NCBI GenBank assembly: GCA_033182465.1
Contig: CP137330.1
Location: forward strand, 1,240,001-1,304,000
Source: Sanghuangporus weigelae
Lineage: Eukaryota > Basidiomycota > Agaricomycetes > Hymenochaetales > Hymenochaetaceae
Direction of reading: 5' to 3'
Length of the DNA: 64,000 nt
Below, in pieces: positions 49,903-61,375 of this stretch. Positions within the stretch are counted from its first letter, which is position 1. Each line of letters begins with the position of its first letter. The position numbers and the translations under genes are program-made. Below the pieces are notes generated by a model. It did no database searches, was not told where the DNA came from, and saw nothing but the letters and a program-made list of their open reading frames with translations.

Positions 49903-52328
49903 TCAATATTTCACCTTCTTGAACACGCTCCTCGAGACACCATCTTCCTGAAGCACAAGCTCTCTCACAAGCACATACCCTCCTCTGCCCGGAAGGTACA
50001 CGCACCAGACGTAGTAATATAGAGCACCAAGAAGCGCGATCCCAAGCGAGACGAGTACATGAAGCTATATTCCCATTTTTAATATCAGCTCGAGAAGAGA
50101 AAATGGAACACGTGTAGAAGAACTCACGCAATAAGGTAGCCTTTCATATACCTCATATCCTTCTGATGGCGGAACGAGTGGGACAACAGCAAGGAAGACA
50201 TTCGAAAGGAAGAAGAATGCTGTCACGCTCCTCCAAGCACTAAATGGCGGGACCCAATCGTAGCCCAACATTTTGGCCCTCCTTGATCTCAGGAAGAGAA
50301 GTCCAGCAGATACGGCAGTATTAGCGAGTACAACTGGGTACGAGTTGACTTGGTTGATATGTATTCAGCCATCAGAACTGTCGAAATGAGGTCCGTCACA
50401 GACGGAGTAACTCACGTTGGAGGACGAAATGAAAGGCATCGCCCGGAGGAGGTAATGTCGCAGCTACCAGAGAAGTGAACCACTGTACAGAGAGAGCAGC
50501 TAAGGGCGCATTGAATGGCTTGTTACTCGCAAACCAGGAAGAATATGGTACAATGCCTTCGCGGCCTAGCTCCTGTATCACTGGTAACAGCGATGCGATA
50601 TAATCAGCATCAGGTTGCGACTTTATAACGAGGGACGTTTTACCTCTTCCTTGTGTGAATTGGACGGCGAGCATGTTCCCGAAGACTGATAGAGCAATAA
50701 TCACAGAAACGAACTGGAAGAACTTGTTAGACTGTAGATGAAAGCAATCAGCCAAAACTCTCCCGCTCACTCTCTCTGTATATGATCCAAAGATATTCCG
50801 GAAGAACAGTGCACTGAAGAATCCGAAACACTTCTCAGATTTTGACATTCAACTTCTTTTTGAAGGAGGAAGCAATACGAACGCAACGACCCGCCCACCG
50901 TCAAGGATATCCTCTTTCGATACAACAGCGAAGTACGATAGGTTGACAAGTATGTACACCACGGTTACAGAGAGCATCGCCAACGGCGCTGCACGCTTGA
51001 TCGTCTTCACCGGATCGCGTACTTCCGATAACGCGTAGTTCGCATTAGAATAGCCGATGAAGCACCTTAACACTCAGCGAGAGGGGGAAATATCATCATG
51101 ATGCTGTTTTCTCCTTCGCCTCTGAGACAGAAGCTTACCAGCTAACATTGTACAATGCCGTCACAAACGCATTCGCTTCAAGCCTAGTCCCAAGCCATAA
51201 ATTCTTCCATTCAAGATTGTCCGTCCTTTCCACGTTCAGAAGTCCCGGAAAAGCGAAGACGAGAAGGCCCAGAAGGACAATGAATGCCATCACGAGAAGG
51301 ATAAATATCCCCAGAGCATTCTGCAGGCGTAGACCCCAGTTGAATCGAGTGCCGTGGAGGAGGAAAGCCGTTGTGAGTGCGAGGGAACCGACAAGCCGTG
51401 TATTTAGTTGCGTTGGTGTGATATTGAGTGCGTGTACCATGTCTGTGGGAAAACGAAGCCCATGAGCGAGAGGACGCTAAAGGAATATACTGTAGAAAGA
51501 AGTGCTCACATTCACCAACGACTACAGCACCGGGAGCTGACCATCCCTGCAGTACAACTTTGGCTTTATGCGTAGATTAGGATTGTAATGGCAATACGTA
51601 CGATAAGAACAGTAAGGATAGCGTAGATACAGCTGACGAGATATTTGGGCCGGCGGAATATGAACTCGAGATAGTTCTTCTCTCCACCGCTCCGTGGTAA
51701 GCCCTATTCCATTGATGAGTAAACAAGATGTAGGTATAAGTGAAATACGGACCGTCCCAAGCTCAATGAACACCGCCGTCCCAGCAGCCGCTATGAGGGC
51801 ACCCAAAAGCCACATAACGAGGGATAATCCAATGCTCCCGCATGATTGGAGGATCAAGCTCGGTGTCGCGTAGATCCTGGAGAGGGAATGAAAGAACGGA
51901 GCACAAACCCAGGTCACATACTTATGGAGCACTTGTGAACGAGCGTGCCTACCCTGTACCAATGACGCGGTTGAATATCAGGAATGTCGCGCTCATGAGG
52001 CCTTCATATACGTATAATACCGGAATCATCAGAATATTTCAGTACAGCGAGGAGCAGACTGATATACCGAGTTGTCGCTTTCCCTGTGGGACATCGTCAA
52101 AGGTCTCCCCGCCATTCTCTTCTACACGAACCCAAAACAGGTCGTTAAATTGCTGTAGTGAAAAGAATACAGCATGATTTACGCACCTTCGTCACCTGCG
52201 CGAAATGCTGCACCGTCTATAGGTTCATGCGTTACAACACCATTCAACCCTGCATGAATCGTTTCATCCACAGAACGTGATCTAGCTCTTAGAAGAGGCT
52301 CGTTCTCCCCTGCCCCGCCGCTAGACAT
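49903..52328 (-). CDS. MUP1-like amino-acid permease (LAT family), tandem copy 1
   Basis: ATG at 52328-52326 (MSSGGAGENEPLLRARS). After a 70-residue tail come KRQLGLMSATFLIFNRVIGT, IYATPSLILQSCGSIGLSLV, MWLLGALIAAAGTAVFIELG, GLPRSGGEKNYLEFIFRRPK and GWSAPGAVVVGE. This matches high-affinity methionine permease MUP1 relatives in basidiomycetes. Later blocks are LHGTRFNWGLRLQNALGIFI, FIGYSNANYALSEVRDPVKT followed by IKRAAPLA, ALSVFGNMLAVQFTQGR, ELGREGIVPYSSWFASNKPF and TLPPPGDAFHFVLQ. It ends VSRSVFKKVKY. It has 12 helices and probably imports methionine or other neutral amino acids by proton exchange. It is followed on the same strand by a close paralogue. The first open ATG was taken as start because it precedes the conserved tail without a stop. 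Confidence 0.88.
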
Positions 52329-52830
52329 CTATACCTTCTTTCCGACGACGAAGAAGAGACACCGATGGTGAATAAGTTATTTATGGGCAGGAATGCTTCA
52401 TTCACAGGCAGAAATCGATCGGCTCCTGAGTTCGTCATCATCCCGCATTCTGACGCGACCCCATCAGACGGTAGAGTCGTTCAGGAATTATAATTCGTTC
52501 GATACAACCAAACTTTGTGTTCGACGATACTTTATGTTTATATGCTAGTGAAGAACAGAATAACGGCGAGAAAAAGTCAGTGCGAATTTGATGATAGACG
52601 GTATGGCGAGGATCGGCGAGAAAAATGACGATCAGCCTGCTTTACGAGGATATCAGTTTATCTCTCGATCAAGTGTGAATTTTTGCTGTATACAAAACCT
52701 GTCTATCTTATGCTACATCATCTATTCTAGAAATTGGGCGAACAGAGAAAAAAAAAGCCTAATCAAAAAACATTTATCTATCGTCTATCACGCGTCATCA
52801 ATAATCGTGAGTCATAACCGGAAAAGAAAT
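52329..52830. other. Spacer between tandem MUP1-like permeases
   Basis: 502 bases, A/T-rich near 52720-52860, holding the promoter of copy 1 and the 3' flank of copy 2. A frame from 52588 has no domain and is not called. Confidence 0.45.
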
Positions 52831-55188
52831 CTATTCCTCGATATGAATTTTCCTAAAGGCGTTCCGTGAAATTCCATCTTCTTGGACGATAGACTGCCTA
52901 ACGAGGATGTAGCCGCCTCGACGAGGAAGGTAAACACAGCGAATATGATAACACACGACACCTAACAGAGCAATTCCAAGCGCAACGACGACATGCATCT
53001 AGAATACATCACAGCATTGGCCGAATCAGTTCCATGAGCAGAAAGCAAGGAGGAATACATACGAAATGTGGAATGCGCTCATATATCTCGCGACCTGCAG
53101 CAGGCGGAACCAAAGGCAAGACAGCCAAGAAGACGTTCGAGAAAAAGAAGAACGCTACGGCGCTCGTCCAGGCTGAAAACGGCGGGGCCCAATCGTATCC
53201 ACGCTTCTTTGCACGTTGAGTATGCAAGAAGAGGAGTCCCACGGAAACGGCCACATTGATCATTACCGTCACATATGAACCAACTGTAAATTTGCAATGT
53301 GCGGTGCGCACGCGGGTTAACTGGCATCGGGTATAAGCAAGGATAGGAAAGACATACATTGCAGAATGAAATTGAATGCGTCGCCTGGAGGAGGCAGAGT
53401 CACGGTAATTAGGCAAACGGCCCATTGCAGAAATAGTCCAGCGATGGGCGTATCAAATGGCTGGTTGCTTGCGAGCCACGATGAATAAGGAAGGATGCCT
53501 TCCCGACCCAACTCCTGGATGACTGAAGAGAATTATTAGGGATGCAAATAGAAGACCGGTATATGACGGAGTCACTACCTCTACCTTGAGTAAACTGCAT
53601 GGCCAGCATGTTCCCAAGTAGCGAGAGCGCGATAGTCAGGGAGACAAACTACATTCAAACAAGTTCGTCAGATTGCGGTTACTCATCCACTGATGCAATA
53701 TCGTGAATACTCACCCGCTCCGCCTGGGCTCCAAATAAGTTTCGGAAGAATAGAGCTCTGACCCAAATCAACCTCAGACTTATGATTATTTCCGGCAATA
53801 GAATACACTTACGCGACGATACGTCCTCCATCCAGCATCTCTGCCCTCGAGACAACCGCAAAATATGATAGATTCACAAGGATATATACGAGGCTTACGG
53901 CGAACAGAGCAAGCGGAGCAGCGCGCTTGATCGTCCGAATCGGATCTCGAACTTCTGAAAGCGCATAGTTTGCGTTTGAGTATCCATTGAAGCACCTGAA
54001 AATGAATGGAGCACAATGTTCCCGCAATAGATGCCGATAGCAGCCACATACTTACCATATAACATTATAAAGGGCCGTCACGAGCGCGTTTGGCTCGACA
54101 CGCGTCCCCAACCATAGGTTCACCCATCTGAGATTGTCCGTAATCTCGACGGACACATAACCAGGAAGGAAAAACACCGCAAGTCCAGCAGAGATAGTAA
54201 ACCCCATGACAAGCAAAGAGAACATCCCCAGGGCATTCTGAACGCGCAGACCCCAGTTGATTCGCGTTCCATGCAATATGAATGTAAGCGTGAGCGCGAC
54301 GGCACCAATCATACGAGAAGTCCACCGAGTTAGAGGTAGATCCAACGCGTGAATTGCATCTGGAGTAGAGCTTATCAGACACTGAGTAAAAGAAAAGCTG
54401 CATACTCATACTCACACTCGCCGAAGAGAACAGAACTGGCAGCAGCCCAACCCTATTTCATAGCCCTGATTAGTTTTCGCGTTCAGCCAATTCTCACAGA
54501 TAGCTCACGACTAGGATGACAAGCATAGCATAGACATAGCTAACAAGAAATTTAGGTCGCCGATAAATGAACTCTAGGTAATTCTTCTCTCCACCGTTCC
54601 GGGGCAAGCCCTGAAGCATAGTTATTCGGATATATCGTTAATTATAGCGATAAGGAAATCCATATCATACCGTTCCAAGCTCTATAAATACAGCAGTTCC
54701 TGCAGCTGCTATGAACGCGCCAAGAAGCCAAACCAGTAATGAAAATCCAACACTCCCGCAGGATTGGAGAATGACGCTTGGAGTGGCATAGATCCTACAA
54801 CGACTCATCAATTCACAGAACTGGTTCATCTCGCTTGCTTCATACCCTGTTCCGATAATGCGATTGACGATTAGAAAGATCGCGCTCGTAAGTCCTAGAT
54901 GGCAATGGGTAAGCGCCTATCGAGCTGCAGAAAACCAGCTTAGAGGTCCACGCACCCAGTCGTCTTTTCTGCTTTGGCAGACCAGCGACCGTTTCTCTAT
55001 CATTCACCTCTGAACATCCTCATGAGGCTCCACTACAACGTCAAGAGATACATGTGCTCACCATCGTCAACCGTACGAACGACTACTTCATTAGCACGTC
55101 GATCCGGGCCGCATAGGACCAAAGCCTTCGCGTCCTGCTGACATTGACGTGGATCAAGTAGCCGTTCAAGCTCTCCGACGTCTCCCAT
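52831..55188 (-). CDS. MUP1-like amino-acid permease (LAT family), tandem copy 2
   Basis: ATG at 55188-55186 starts MGDVGELERLLDPRQCQQDA. The N-terminal tail differs from copy 1, but a small intron joins VVVRTVDD to EVNDRETVAGLPKQKRRLG, then LTSAIFLIVNRIIGTG. Conserved membrane blocks follow: LQSCGSVGFSLLVWLLG, GLPRNGGEKNYLEFIYRRPK, LHGTRINWGLRVQNALGMFS, FNGYSNANYALSEVRDPIRT, ELGREGILPYSSWLASNQPF and TLPPPGDAFNFILQ. The C-terminus is GGYILVRQSIVQEDGISRNA, ending FRKIHIEE. It is clearly a tandem duplicate of the gene at 49903-52328, with intron sites kept, but many substitutions make it an old pair. Predicted substrate: methionine or related neutral amino acids. Confidence 0.88.
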
Positions 55189-55543
55189 TACTAGCCAGGG
55201 AAAGTTCAACGCGACACCGTCGAGGTCGACAAGCAACTTCCACGAGCGAGATAAGCCCAAATCAGCTATTTTTGGGCGAGCGCTGTTTAGGATGTGCGCA
55301 TGCCTGATTCGTCATCTGGATCAAATACATTTTTCGTCAAGTAAAGTAAAGATAGAAGTCGAAAGAACTGAGAGAGCTACAGCTGGCGATACCCCTGGCA
55401 TATATCGTTTCAAGCTAGAGCAGTACATCGAGGATGTACATTCAAACCAGACGTTTGCATCCTTGGACTGTGACTGCGCCTCAAATCGGGTAAATTCTTA
55501 TCACGTGTGTGCTCTAACCAGTCTTCTACTGGCGCACATCTCC
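55189..55543. other. Upstream region of MUP1-like copy 2
   Basis: Non-coding. The frame continues upstream of the chosen ATG for 24 codons without another ATG. No motif could be named. Confidence 0.35.
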
Positions 55544-56209
55544 TCACTGCCGGTCGGGATACTTCATTGATGTCTGGGATGCTGACATTGCATCCTCCAG
55601 TGAGGTTGTTCTTCCTTCAGCCGACGAAGGTAAGTTTCGGAAATTCAGGCGAGTAGGGGTCCGCGATGAGATAGTTTCTCTGGCACCAAAACAAAAAGCA
55701 TTTCTGCCAGTGTCTTGCCCCATGGCAGCTGTCTCCTCTATAACCGATAACAAGCAGGCAGATAGCGCATCGATCAGCTCGTTAGTACGAATATAGGATA
55801 TCAAAGTCGAAATCGGTCTGCAGTGTGCACAGTCAAGTAGTTGCGGAAGTTCAGTGCATTCAAGTCGCATAACTTTCTGTGCCAGATCTTCTTGCAGTAT
55901 CCTCAACAGATCGGACCTTCTGCCCGTTCGACAAGGGGACGTTCATATTCAAGCCGATCTTGCTCACCATCTCTGCACCAGTAGTCCGACAGCACTCAGG
56001 TACACCCACAACACTTTCTGAATCGCCCACAAATGCACACCACGTTGCAAGTTGATAAGCGCAGTGCGAAGACACCTGTAGATAGTTTCCGAGTTGCGGG
56101 AAGTGCTGAATTCCCCGAGAAGAGTGGAGACGGTATCGGGACCGGATTGGAGGTATAGCTGCCGTTGGATTGGATATTTGGCGAGCCGTGGAGAAGACAG
56201 AAGAGGCAT
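55544..56209 (-). pseudogene. Broken coding sequence, unrecognised
   Basis: Three overlapping minus-strand frames read like successive parts of one protein: 56209-56040 (SGPDTVSTLLGEFSTSRNSE then TIYRCLRTALINLQRG), 56040-55915 (DSESVVGVPECCRTTGAEMV) and 55906-55544 (VMRLECTELPQLLDCAHCRP). No splice site joins the first two convincingly, which suggests frameshifts and decay. It could also be an intact gene with introns I failed to see. No family is recognised. Confidence 0.3.
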
Positions 56210-56381
56210 GATAACTTATTGGTCGCGGTTGATTCGGTCTTGATAAATCCGAAAGGTATGCACGAGCTCTGTTCTGCTTTTCTTCTATGACATTGGGCTT
56301 GTCCTTAAATCCTATAGTTCATTGATATTGTGTTAGTAGACTCATGGCGGAGAATAGTCAATATTTTCTCCGATACTACAG

Positions 56382-56681
56382 ACCCCTGTTCGGGCTGAAT
56401 CCACAAAGTTCCTTTCAGACAACCTGTTCTTAGAAGCTCATCAGTATTCCAAACGCTGGCTCGCCTTTCGGGACTTCCCGAGGCACAGAGAAGGCGTAAG
56501 TATCATATCCTTCTATGAATAAATAACCGTGTTACGTACCGTTTCCTTCAATCAACCGCAAGAAGGCAACGCTAAGTGAAGAAAGCACGACGACTTCGCG
56601 AGTCCGACTTCATGACATCTCCGTCTCATTCCTTGACCCTTTTGGTACTGGGGGTGCTGGATGGATTTCAGTCATCTCGTA
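56382..56681 (+). pseudogene. Two exon-like segments of an unrecognised gene or remnant
   Basis: Segment 56382-56495 is open for 38 codons (FLSDNLFLEAHQYSKRWLAF) and is bounded by a cag acceptor and a gtaagt donor. After a 69 nt intron the frame continues at 56565-56681 (VRLHDISVSFLDPFGTGGAG) to a stop. No start exon is evident upstream and no homologue is recognised. The lack of a start argues for a fragment. Confidence 0.25.
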
Positions 56682-57384
56682 GTGGACCACCGCAGGACAA
56701 TATCGAGGTAAAATGCAATCACTTTTGAACTATATAGGAATGGACTTCAGACCTACATGTAAATGGATGACATCTGATTCAAGCTCCAAGGCCTTGACGC
56801 ATTTTGGCTGTTGATACGTCTCCCCTTGCCCCGGTTTTCCCCCACACCCCTTTCTTTAAGATACTTCGAGCCTCAGCGCACAGACTCGTCACAACTCTCA
56901 AACCGCATCAGGTGCATGTGCGACCTCCCCTTTGGATCCTTAGCTTACTGGCCGTCGCCGATTATTTGTATTACTTCTTCACATTCAGTACGGTTCTATG
57001 GCGCGAGCAGCTTGTTGAGTGGCGTCTACAAGGTGCTCACAAACGTGTACGAAACTCTTTTCTGCGCGGTCTTTCAAGTTACCAAACCCTCGAGACGGCA
57101 ATTGCTTCTAACGACTTTGATCTGTTATATAATATAGACTTGTGCAGCCCATTTTAGAGCTCAGTCAACAAAACTGACGATGCTCAGAAATTTGAGAATA
57201 AATCGGAGCCTTTACAAAGATCAAAGACGATAAATCACATACGATTTCTTTCAAATTGTTACAAAAGATGTCTGCATAGCGATGTTACTCGATACTTCAA
57301 ACTCATCTCAACTTTAAGGTCGCAAAACGACAAGAACGAGACTATTTCCTTTCACTAATGAGATCTTTCAATGCCTATGCAAGT
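56682..57384. other. Intergenic region, no gene supported
   Basis: A plus-strand open stretch from 56804 to 57157 starts at a non-ATG codon and has no domain. The rest is the 3' flank of the superoxide dismutase gene. Confidence 0.35.
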
Positions 57385-58264
57385 TTAGACCTTTGCTGCA
57401 TCGAGGCCTTGGGTAACCGCCGCGTCGTAGCGCTTCGCGGCCTCGTCGAAGTTGATGACATTCCAGATCGCCTTGAGGTACTAGACGCGGGTATACTCGT
57501 AAGGAGAATGCCGGCAAAAGATGACGGAGAAGTGAAAACATACGTCAGGCTTCACGTTGAGGTACTGGAGGTAGAACGCGTGTTCCCAGATATCGATACC
57601 AATGATCGGAAGGAGGGTCAGGAGGGGGTTCTGGTTCACCGTCGTGACAATTTCAAGCTTCTTTGTGGTCGGGTTGAGACCCTGCGATAGCGGAAATGAA
57701 AAACTTTCCAAACTTCCGGATTGAAAAAGTTTTTTTTATCACTTATCAGCCATCCCCACCCAGATCCTTGGATTGCAAGGGTGGCCGTGTTGAATTGATC
57801 AATCAATGTCTGGAGACTGCCGAATTCTTCTTCGATTGCCTTCGCGAAAGATGTGTTTCCGTCCAGTTGGCCGCCTTTGCCACCTTTTTCCTTAGAGGGA
57901 GCAAGGTTCTTCCAGAACAACGAATGGTTGATATGTCCGCCTCCGTTGAACCTAAGCGCACCCTGGAGGGCAATACGTTCCTTCGGCGTAGACGCTTTCG
58001 CGTACTGTTCCTCGGCCGCGTTGAGAGCAGTAACATATGTCTGGTGATGCTTTGTGTGGTGGAGCTTCATGATCTGCTCTGAGAGGTAAGGCTCGAGAGC
58101 GTTGTAATTGTAGGGAAGAGGCGGGAGAGTGTGCTATTGTTGTCAGCAACAGAGATCATTAGTCGTTACGGGTGAGAGCATATACGCGACGGTTTACAAG
58201 CACATGTAGTGGCGTGATCAGTGAGGGCCGATGAACATACAGGATGAAAAGACCATACCGGCAT
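57385..58264 (-). CDS. Manganese superoxide dismutase without transit peptide
   Basis: Four exons in minus orientation (58264-58259, 58133-57747, 57681-57544, 57480-57385) give 208 residues. The first exon holds only ATG CCG. The mature enzyme starts at once: [20 protein letters not shown]. Metal ligands are visible in [13 protein letters not shown] (His), [17 protein letters not shown] (His) and [20 protein letters not shown] (Asp, His). The GGGHINHS form and GSGWGWL support Mn type. There is no N-terminal mitochondrial presequence, so the product is probably cytosolic, as described for some fungal Mn-SODs. It dismutates superoxide to oxygen and peroxide. Intron 2 (57746-57682, 65 nt) begins ATAAGT and ends CAG. 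With it removed the protein matches known Mn-SOD spacing exactly ([16 protein letters not shown]). Confidence 0.92.
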
Positions 58265-58870
58265 TGTGAAGAGAGACGATGAGAGTCAGAGGAGAGTAGC
58301 TGAGAGTCAGAAGAGAGGGGGGACCTGATTCCGTTGAGTGAATGACGAGCTCTTTATATACTTTTCTTGAGATCACGCTTACCATCGTAATTTCTAATAT
58401 CTCCAGACAATCTCGTGCTTGATCCTAGAGACTTCATGAACTAAATCGTTCCTTTTCAAAACATTCAGTTCATTCCATCCTGATAAAACTTTTCAACGCG
58501 GTTTCATTTTCATTTTCTCGTACATTGATCCTTACCTGATCCATGGTGGTCAATATGGTTCTCAATACTCCACTGGCAGACTCAGCTTTGCTCTCGAGAT
58601 GAAATCATGTCAAGCGCTCAGGGAGTAACTTCTCAGCAAGCGATTACCAATGCGGTCGGCACACAAACAGTCCTGATACTTGTAATGACTCGAGTGTCTC
58701 TCGGAACACGTGGCTTGATCGGTCCCGCGAGACTATGTTTAAACGTCGAAGAAGTGATCCACGGGGGAACTGTGTTAATGACAATTGCCCATTCTTTCGG
58801 ATCCAGAAGTCGCATAGAAATAGAGAATGTCGTCCCATACAGTGAACGCTCGATCATATGTATTGCGTTA
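58265..58870. other. Upstream region of the superoxide dismutase gene
   Basis: Contains the SOD promoter, with a tttatatac TATA-like run near 58353, about 90 bases upstream of the start. Antisense pairs of open frames at 58607-58968 have no domain. Nothing is called. Confidence 0.4.
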
Positions 58871-59035
58871 ATGATTTTAGACCATTCCACGGTAGTGGTA
58901 CTCACCCGTAGATGATTTTGAACCATTCCATGGTTGTGGTAATCGCACCTGTAAATAGTTTTGAGCAATCCATGGTAGTGGCACTCGCTAGTAAATAGTT
59001 TTTTTTAACCATTCCATGGTAGTGGTACTCACCTG
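58871..59035. repeat. Four imperfect tandem repeats of about 41-44 bp
   Basis: The core accattccatggtagtggta with ctcacc and a tagttttt/gatttt spacer recurs at about 58881, 58922, 58964 and 59008. Copies 1, 2 and 4 are closest. Copy 3 (gcaatccatggtagtggcac) has drifted most. The core includes CCATGG, a palindrome. Confidence 0.7.
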
Positions 59036-59935
59036 ACCTAACTCAATGAAAACAGTCCCTAGACGCGTTCTGAAGCTCGTAATCTCACGTGTCTCATCAA
59101 CTTCCTTCAACTGTTATAACACGTGCATGCCTATGACGAAGAGGAGACTCGGGAATGAAAATCGCGAACGATCTGAAGTTGAAACAGGAAATGAAAAAAA
59201 GATAAAAACAGCAACAGAGACAATTGTGGTAACTTGACACGCCTACGAGTCCGTATGACTGGTCCCGCCGCAGAGGAAAACAGATGCGAAGGCGGCGATA
59301 GACGTTCTAGAATGGAAAATCGTACACGATTCCCCAGGTAGATCTTGGACGTAGTGAGCAAGGACTTTCCTAGTCCTTCAGGTATTGTAGGTTAAACTGA
59401 AAACGAAGTTTTAGGCACAAGATCGAGAATGTTCCTTCAATCCCTCGACAATCCAACATCAGGAGGGTACGATTCGGGGCGCAACGTTTTTGTACATGGA
59501 ATCAAAGTGTGAACAAAGTCAGCACCTTCAGACCGAGCAGGGATATACCGACAGCATCCAATAAAGAATACATGTATATATAAGGATGAAAAAAATTCGC
59601 CAATTTTGATGCGTAAGCCCAATAGCAGGAATAGGAAATCAGTGGCACGATGCATTGCATTGCAAGAGTATTAAACATAGATTTGCTTTTTGCGTATAGT
59701 GATGGTGATGATGTACGATCTGCCGACTTCTATGCACCGGATACAGCGTCGGTCCGGCATGTTGCGTAGCACCCTACGCCGACTACACAGAAGCGCGAGA
59801 ATAGCATTGCCTGCGTAACTCCGGCATTTGAGCAGGAGTATAGACCTGGTAAAGCATTTACCGCGCACGATCACCTAAAACCGGCAATTACATAAATACC
59901 CGATAACAAAAAAACGAAAGTAGAGTCGAGAAGGC
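59036..59935. other. Intergenic region, 0.9 kb
   Basis: No gene is supported. It lies between the repeat block and the 3' end of the mL44 gene. Open frames are short and random-looking. Confidence 0.4.
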
Positions 59936-61194
59936 TCACAATGGAATCCGTTTCCGCGACTGCGCTGTCTCGGACGATATACGAGGTGAAGTCCATCGTT
60001 GCTGAGATATTTCAGGGAGAGTGGATGATTGTGATCGAGTACCCGTTGGTCTCCGCTGTGATGATTCGGAGGAATCAAGAAGTCCGTCAGGCCCGCCCAT
60101 ACGTGCTTGCATATCTAATGCAGCTCGATGGAAGGCATCATGTAACCCAAGAGATGTTCCGGGCAGAAGCATATGAGGAAGAAGTCGCGTGTGGAAGACG
60201 CGTTGAGTGATTGTCCCACCCTACGCAATTCAATTTTCATCAAGAGATAATGGAGGAAGTTCAAAGACTTCAGAGTAGTGTGCAACTTACAAACTGATGA
60301 AATATTCCTCCCATGATGCCTTCGACCGTCGTACCCTGCACCTTGTACAGTCCAGGGCTCTTCAAAGACTCTTGTACTTTAGACTTTACAGGAGGCGTCC
60401 ATAGCATTGTCCGAGCCAAGGCCCATTTTGAGCCAACGTGCTCCCCTAGATGATGCGTATGCAGTGCTCTGTATGCAATAAGGTCGAAGTCAAACGTCGC
60501 ATCGGGGTCCACGGGAGGCGAAGTAGTTTTAGCGAACTTCTGCGATGCATGTTGAAGGAAAATCAGCAGGTATGAATGCAGTACCCGTCGGCCTATGTAG
60601 AAAATAGGGGAAGAGACGGGCACAGAGCCACAAAAAATTGCACACCATTCAGCTTGAAAATTCAACAGAGCACAATAGGAGCTAAGCACTCACCGACGAA
60701 CGCCAATCGTGCATTATGTCCCGCCCAAGCTTCCTTCGCACTAATGTGTGTCAACATTTGAGTAGCGACAGTGTCCGAAAATTCCAGTGGTGGGAACAGG
60801 TGCTCCAGGTGCGCGATGAGAGGCCCTGGATCGGCCTTCGGCTTCAGTTTTGGATACAGGATAGTCCTTGTTCTGCTGTCCTCCTGACCATGTTCCGGAA
60901 AAGAACTATCCACGTCCTCATCGTCCAAGTACTCGACCTCTTGTCGTTCTTGTCGCTTAGAGGAGCTTGCAGTCGCTGCCGCAGCAGCAGAATATCGCCG
61001 AGACACGAACGCTAACAGAATGTTTATTACACCTTTTCGTCCTTCCGGTGACAGCGCACGACAAGCATTTGCTTACCTCTACTGACTTCCTGATTACCAG
61101 CTCTTCTTTCACATTCAATTGACTGGACACAACGTCGCTGGGATTTGAGAAGGCGCTCTGAGGACGCCTTGAGGAAAGAGACGGGGCGCGACAT
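59936..61194 (-). CDS. Mitochondrial large ribosomal subunit protein mL44 (MRPL3-like)
   Basis: Four exons (61194-61077, 61011-60694, 60592-60291, 60220-59936) give 340 residues in frame. The N-terminus MSRPVSFLKASSERLLKSQR is basic and Ser-rich, a good mitochondrial presequence. The RNase III-like core reads LEHLFPPLEFSDTVATQMLT, then AWAGHNARLAFVGRRVLHSY then LLIFLQHASQKF. After a linker comes FDLIAYRALHTHHLGEHVGS. The last exon gives TQRVFHTRLLPHMLLPGTSL and RAALDMQARMGGPDGLL. mL44/MRPL3 is a structural subunit of the mitoribosome derived from RNase III, with the catalytic acidic residues lost. The final 55 residues are polar and unlike other members, so the 3' end of the model is less certain. 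Confidence 0.85.
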
Positions 61195-61375
61195 AAAGTT
61201 GAGCAGGAAATGTCCGGGTTGCAGAAAAAGTGAGATGCGCACGGTCACAGTCACTTTCGTTACGTCACACCTGGCGATAATCATCACGTGCTGTTGACGG
61301 GACCTTTGACCAGCCGGCGCGTTGGTCTCTGTTCAACTATCACAGTCCTGAGGTTCAGCGCAAAACAAAACTATA
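61195..61375. promoter_or_regulatory. Short divergent promoter, mL44 / Cdc20-like gene
   Basis: 181 bases separate two divergent ATGs (61194 minus, 61376 plus). It includes cacgtg at 61285-61290, an E-box/CACGTG core, and tgacgtaac-like tacgtcac near 61261. Both are common fungal activator sites, but their use here is not shown. Confidence 0.4.

Noticed and set aside
49565-49951. A 128-codon plus-strand frame
   Set aside because: It begins at TTG, overlaps the end of the MUP1-like gene in antisense, and has no domain.
58607-58968. Antisense pair of frames of about 100 codons upstream of the superoxide dismutase gene
   Set aside because: Both strands are open, no domain is visible on either, and the end of one runs into the tandem repeat block.
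59941-60210. An ATG-started 89-codon plus-strand frame
   Set aside because: It is antisense to the last exon of mL44, which completes an in-frame four-exon model.
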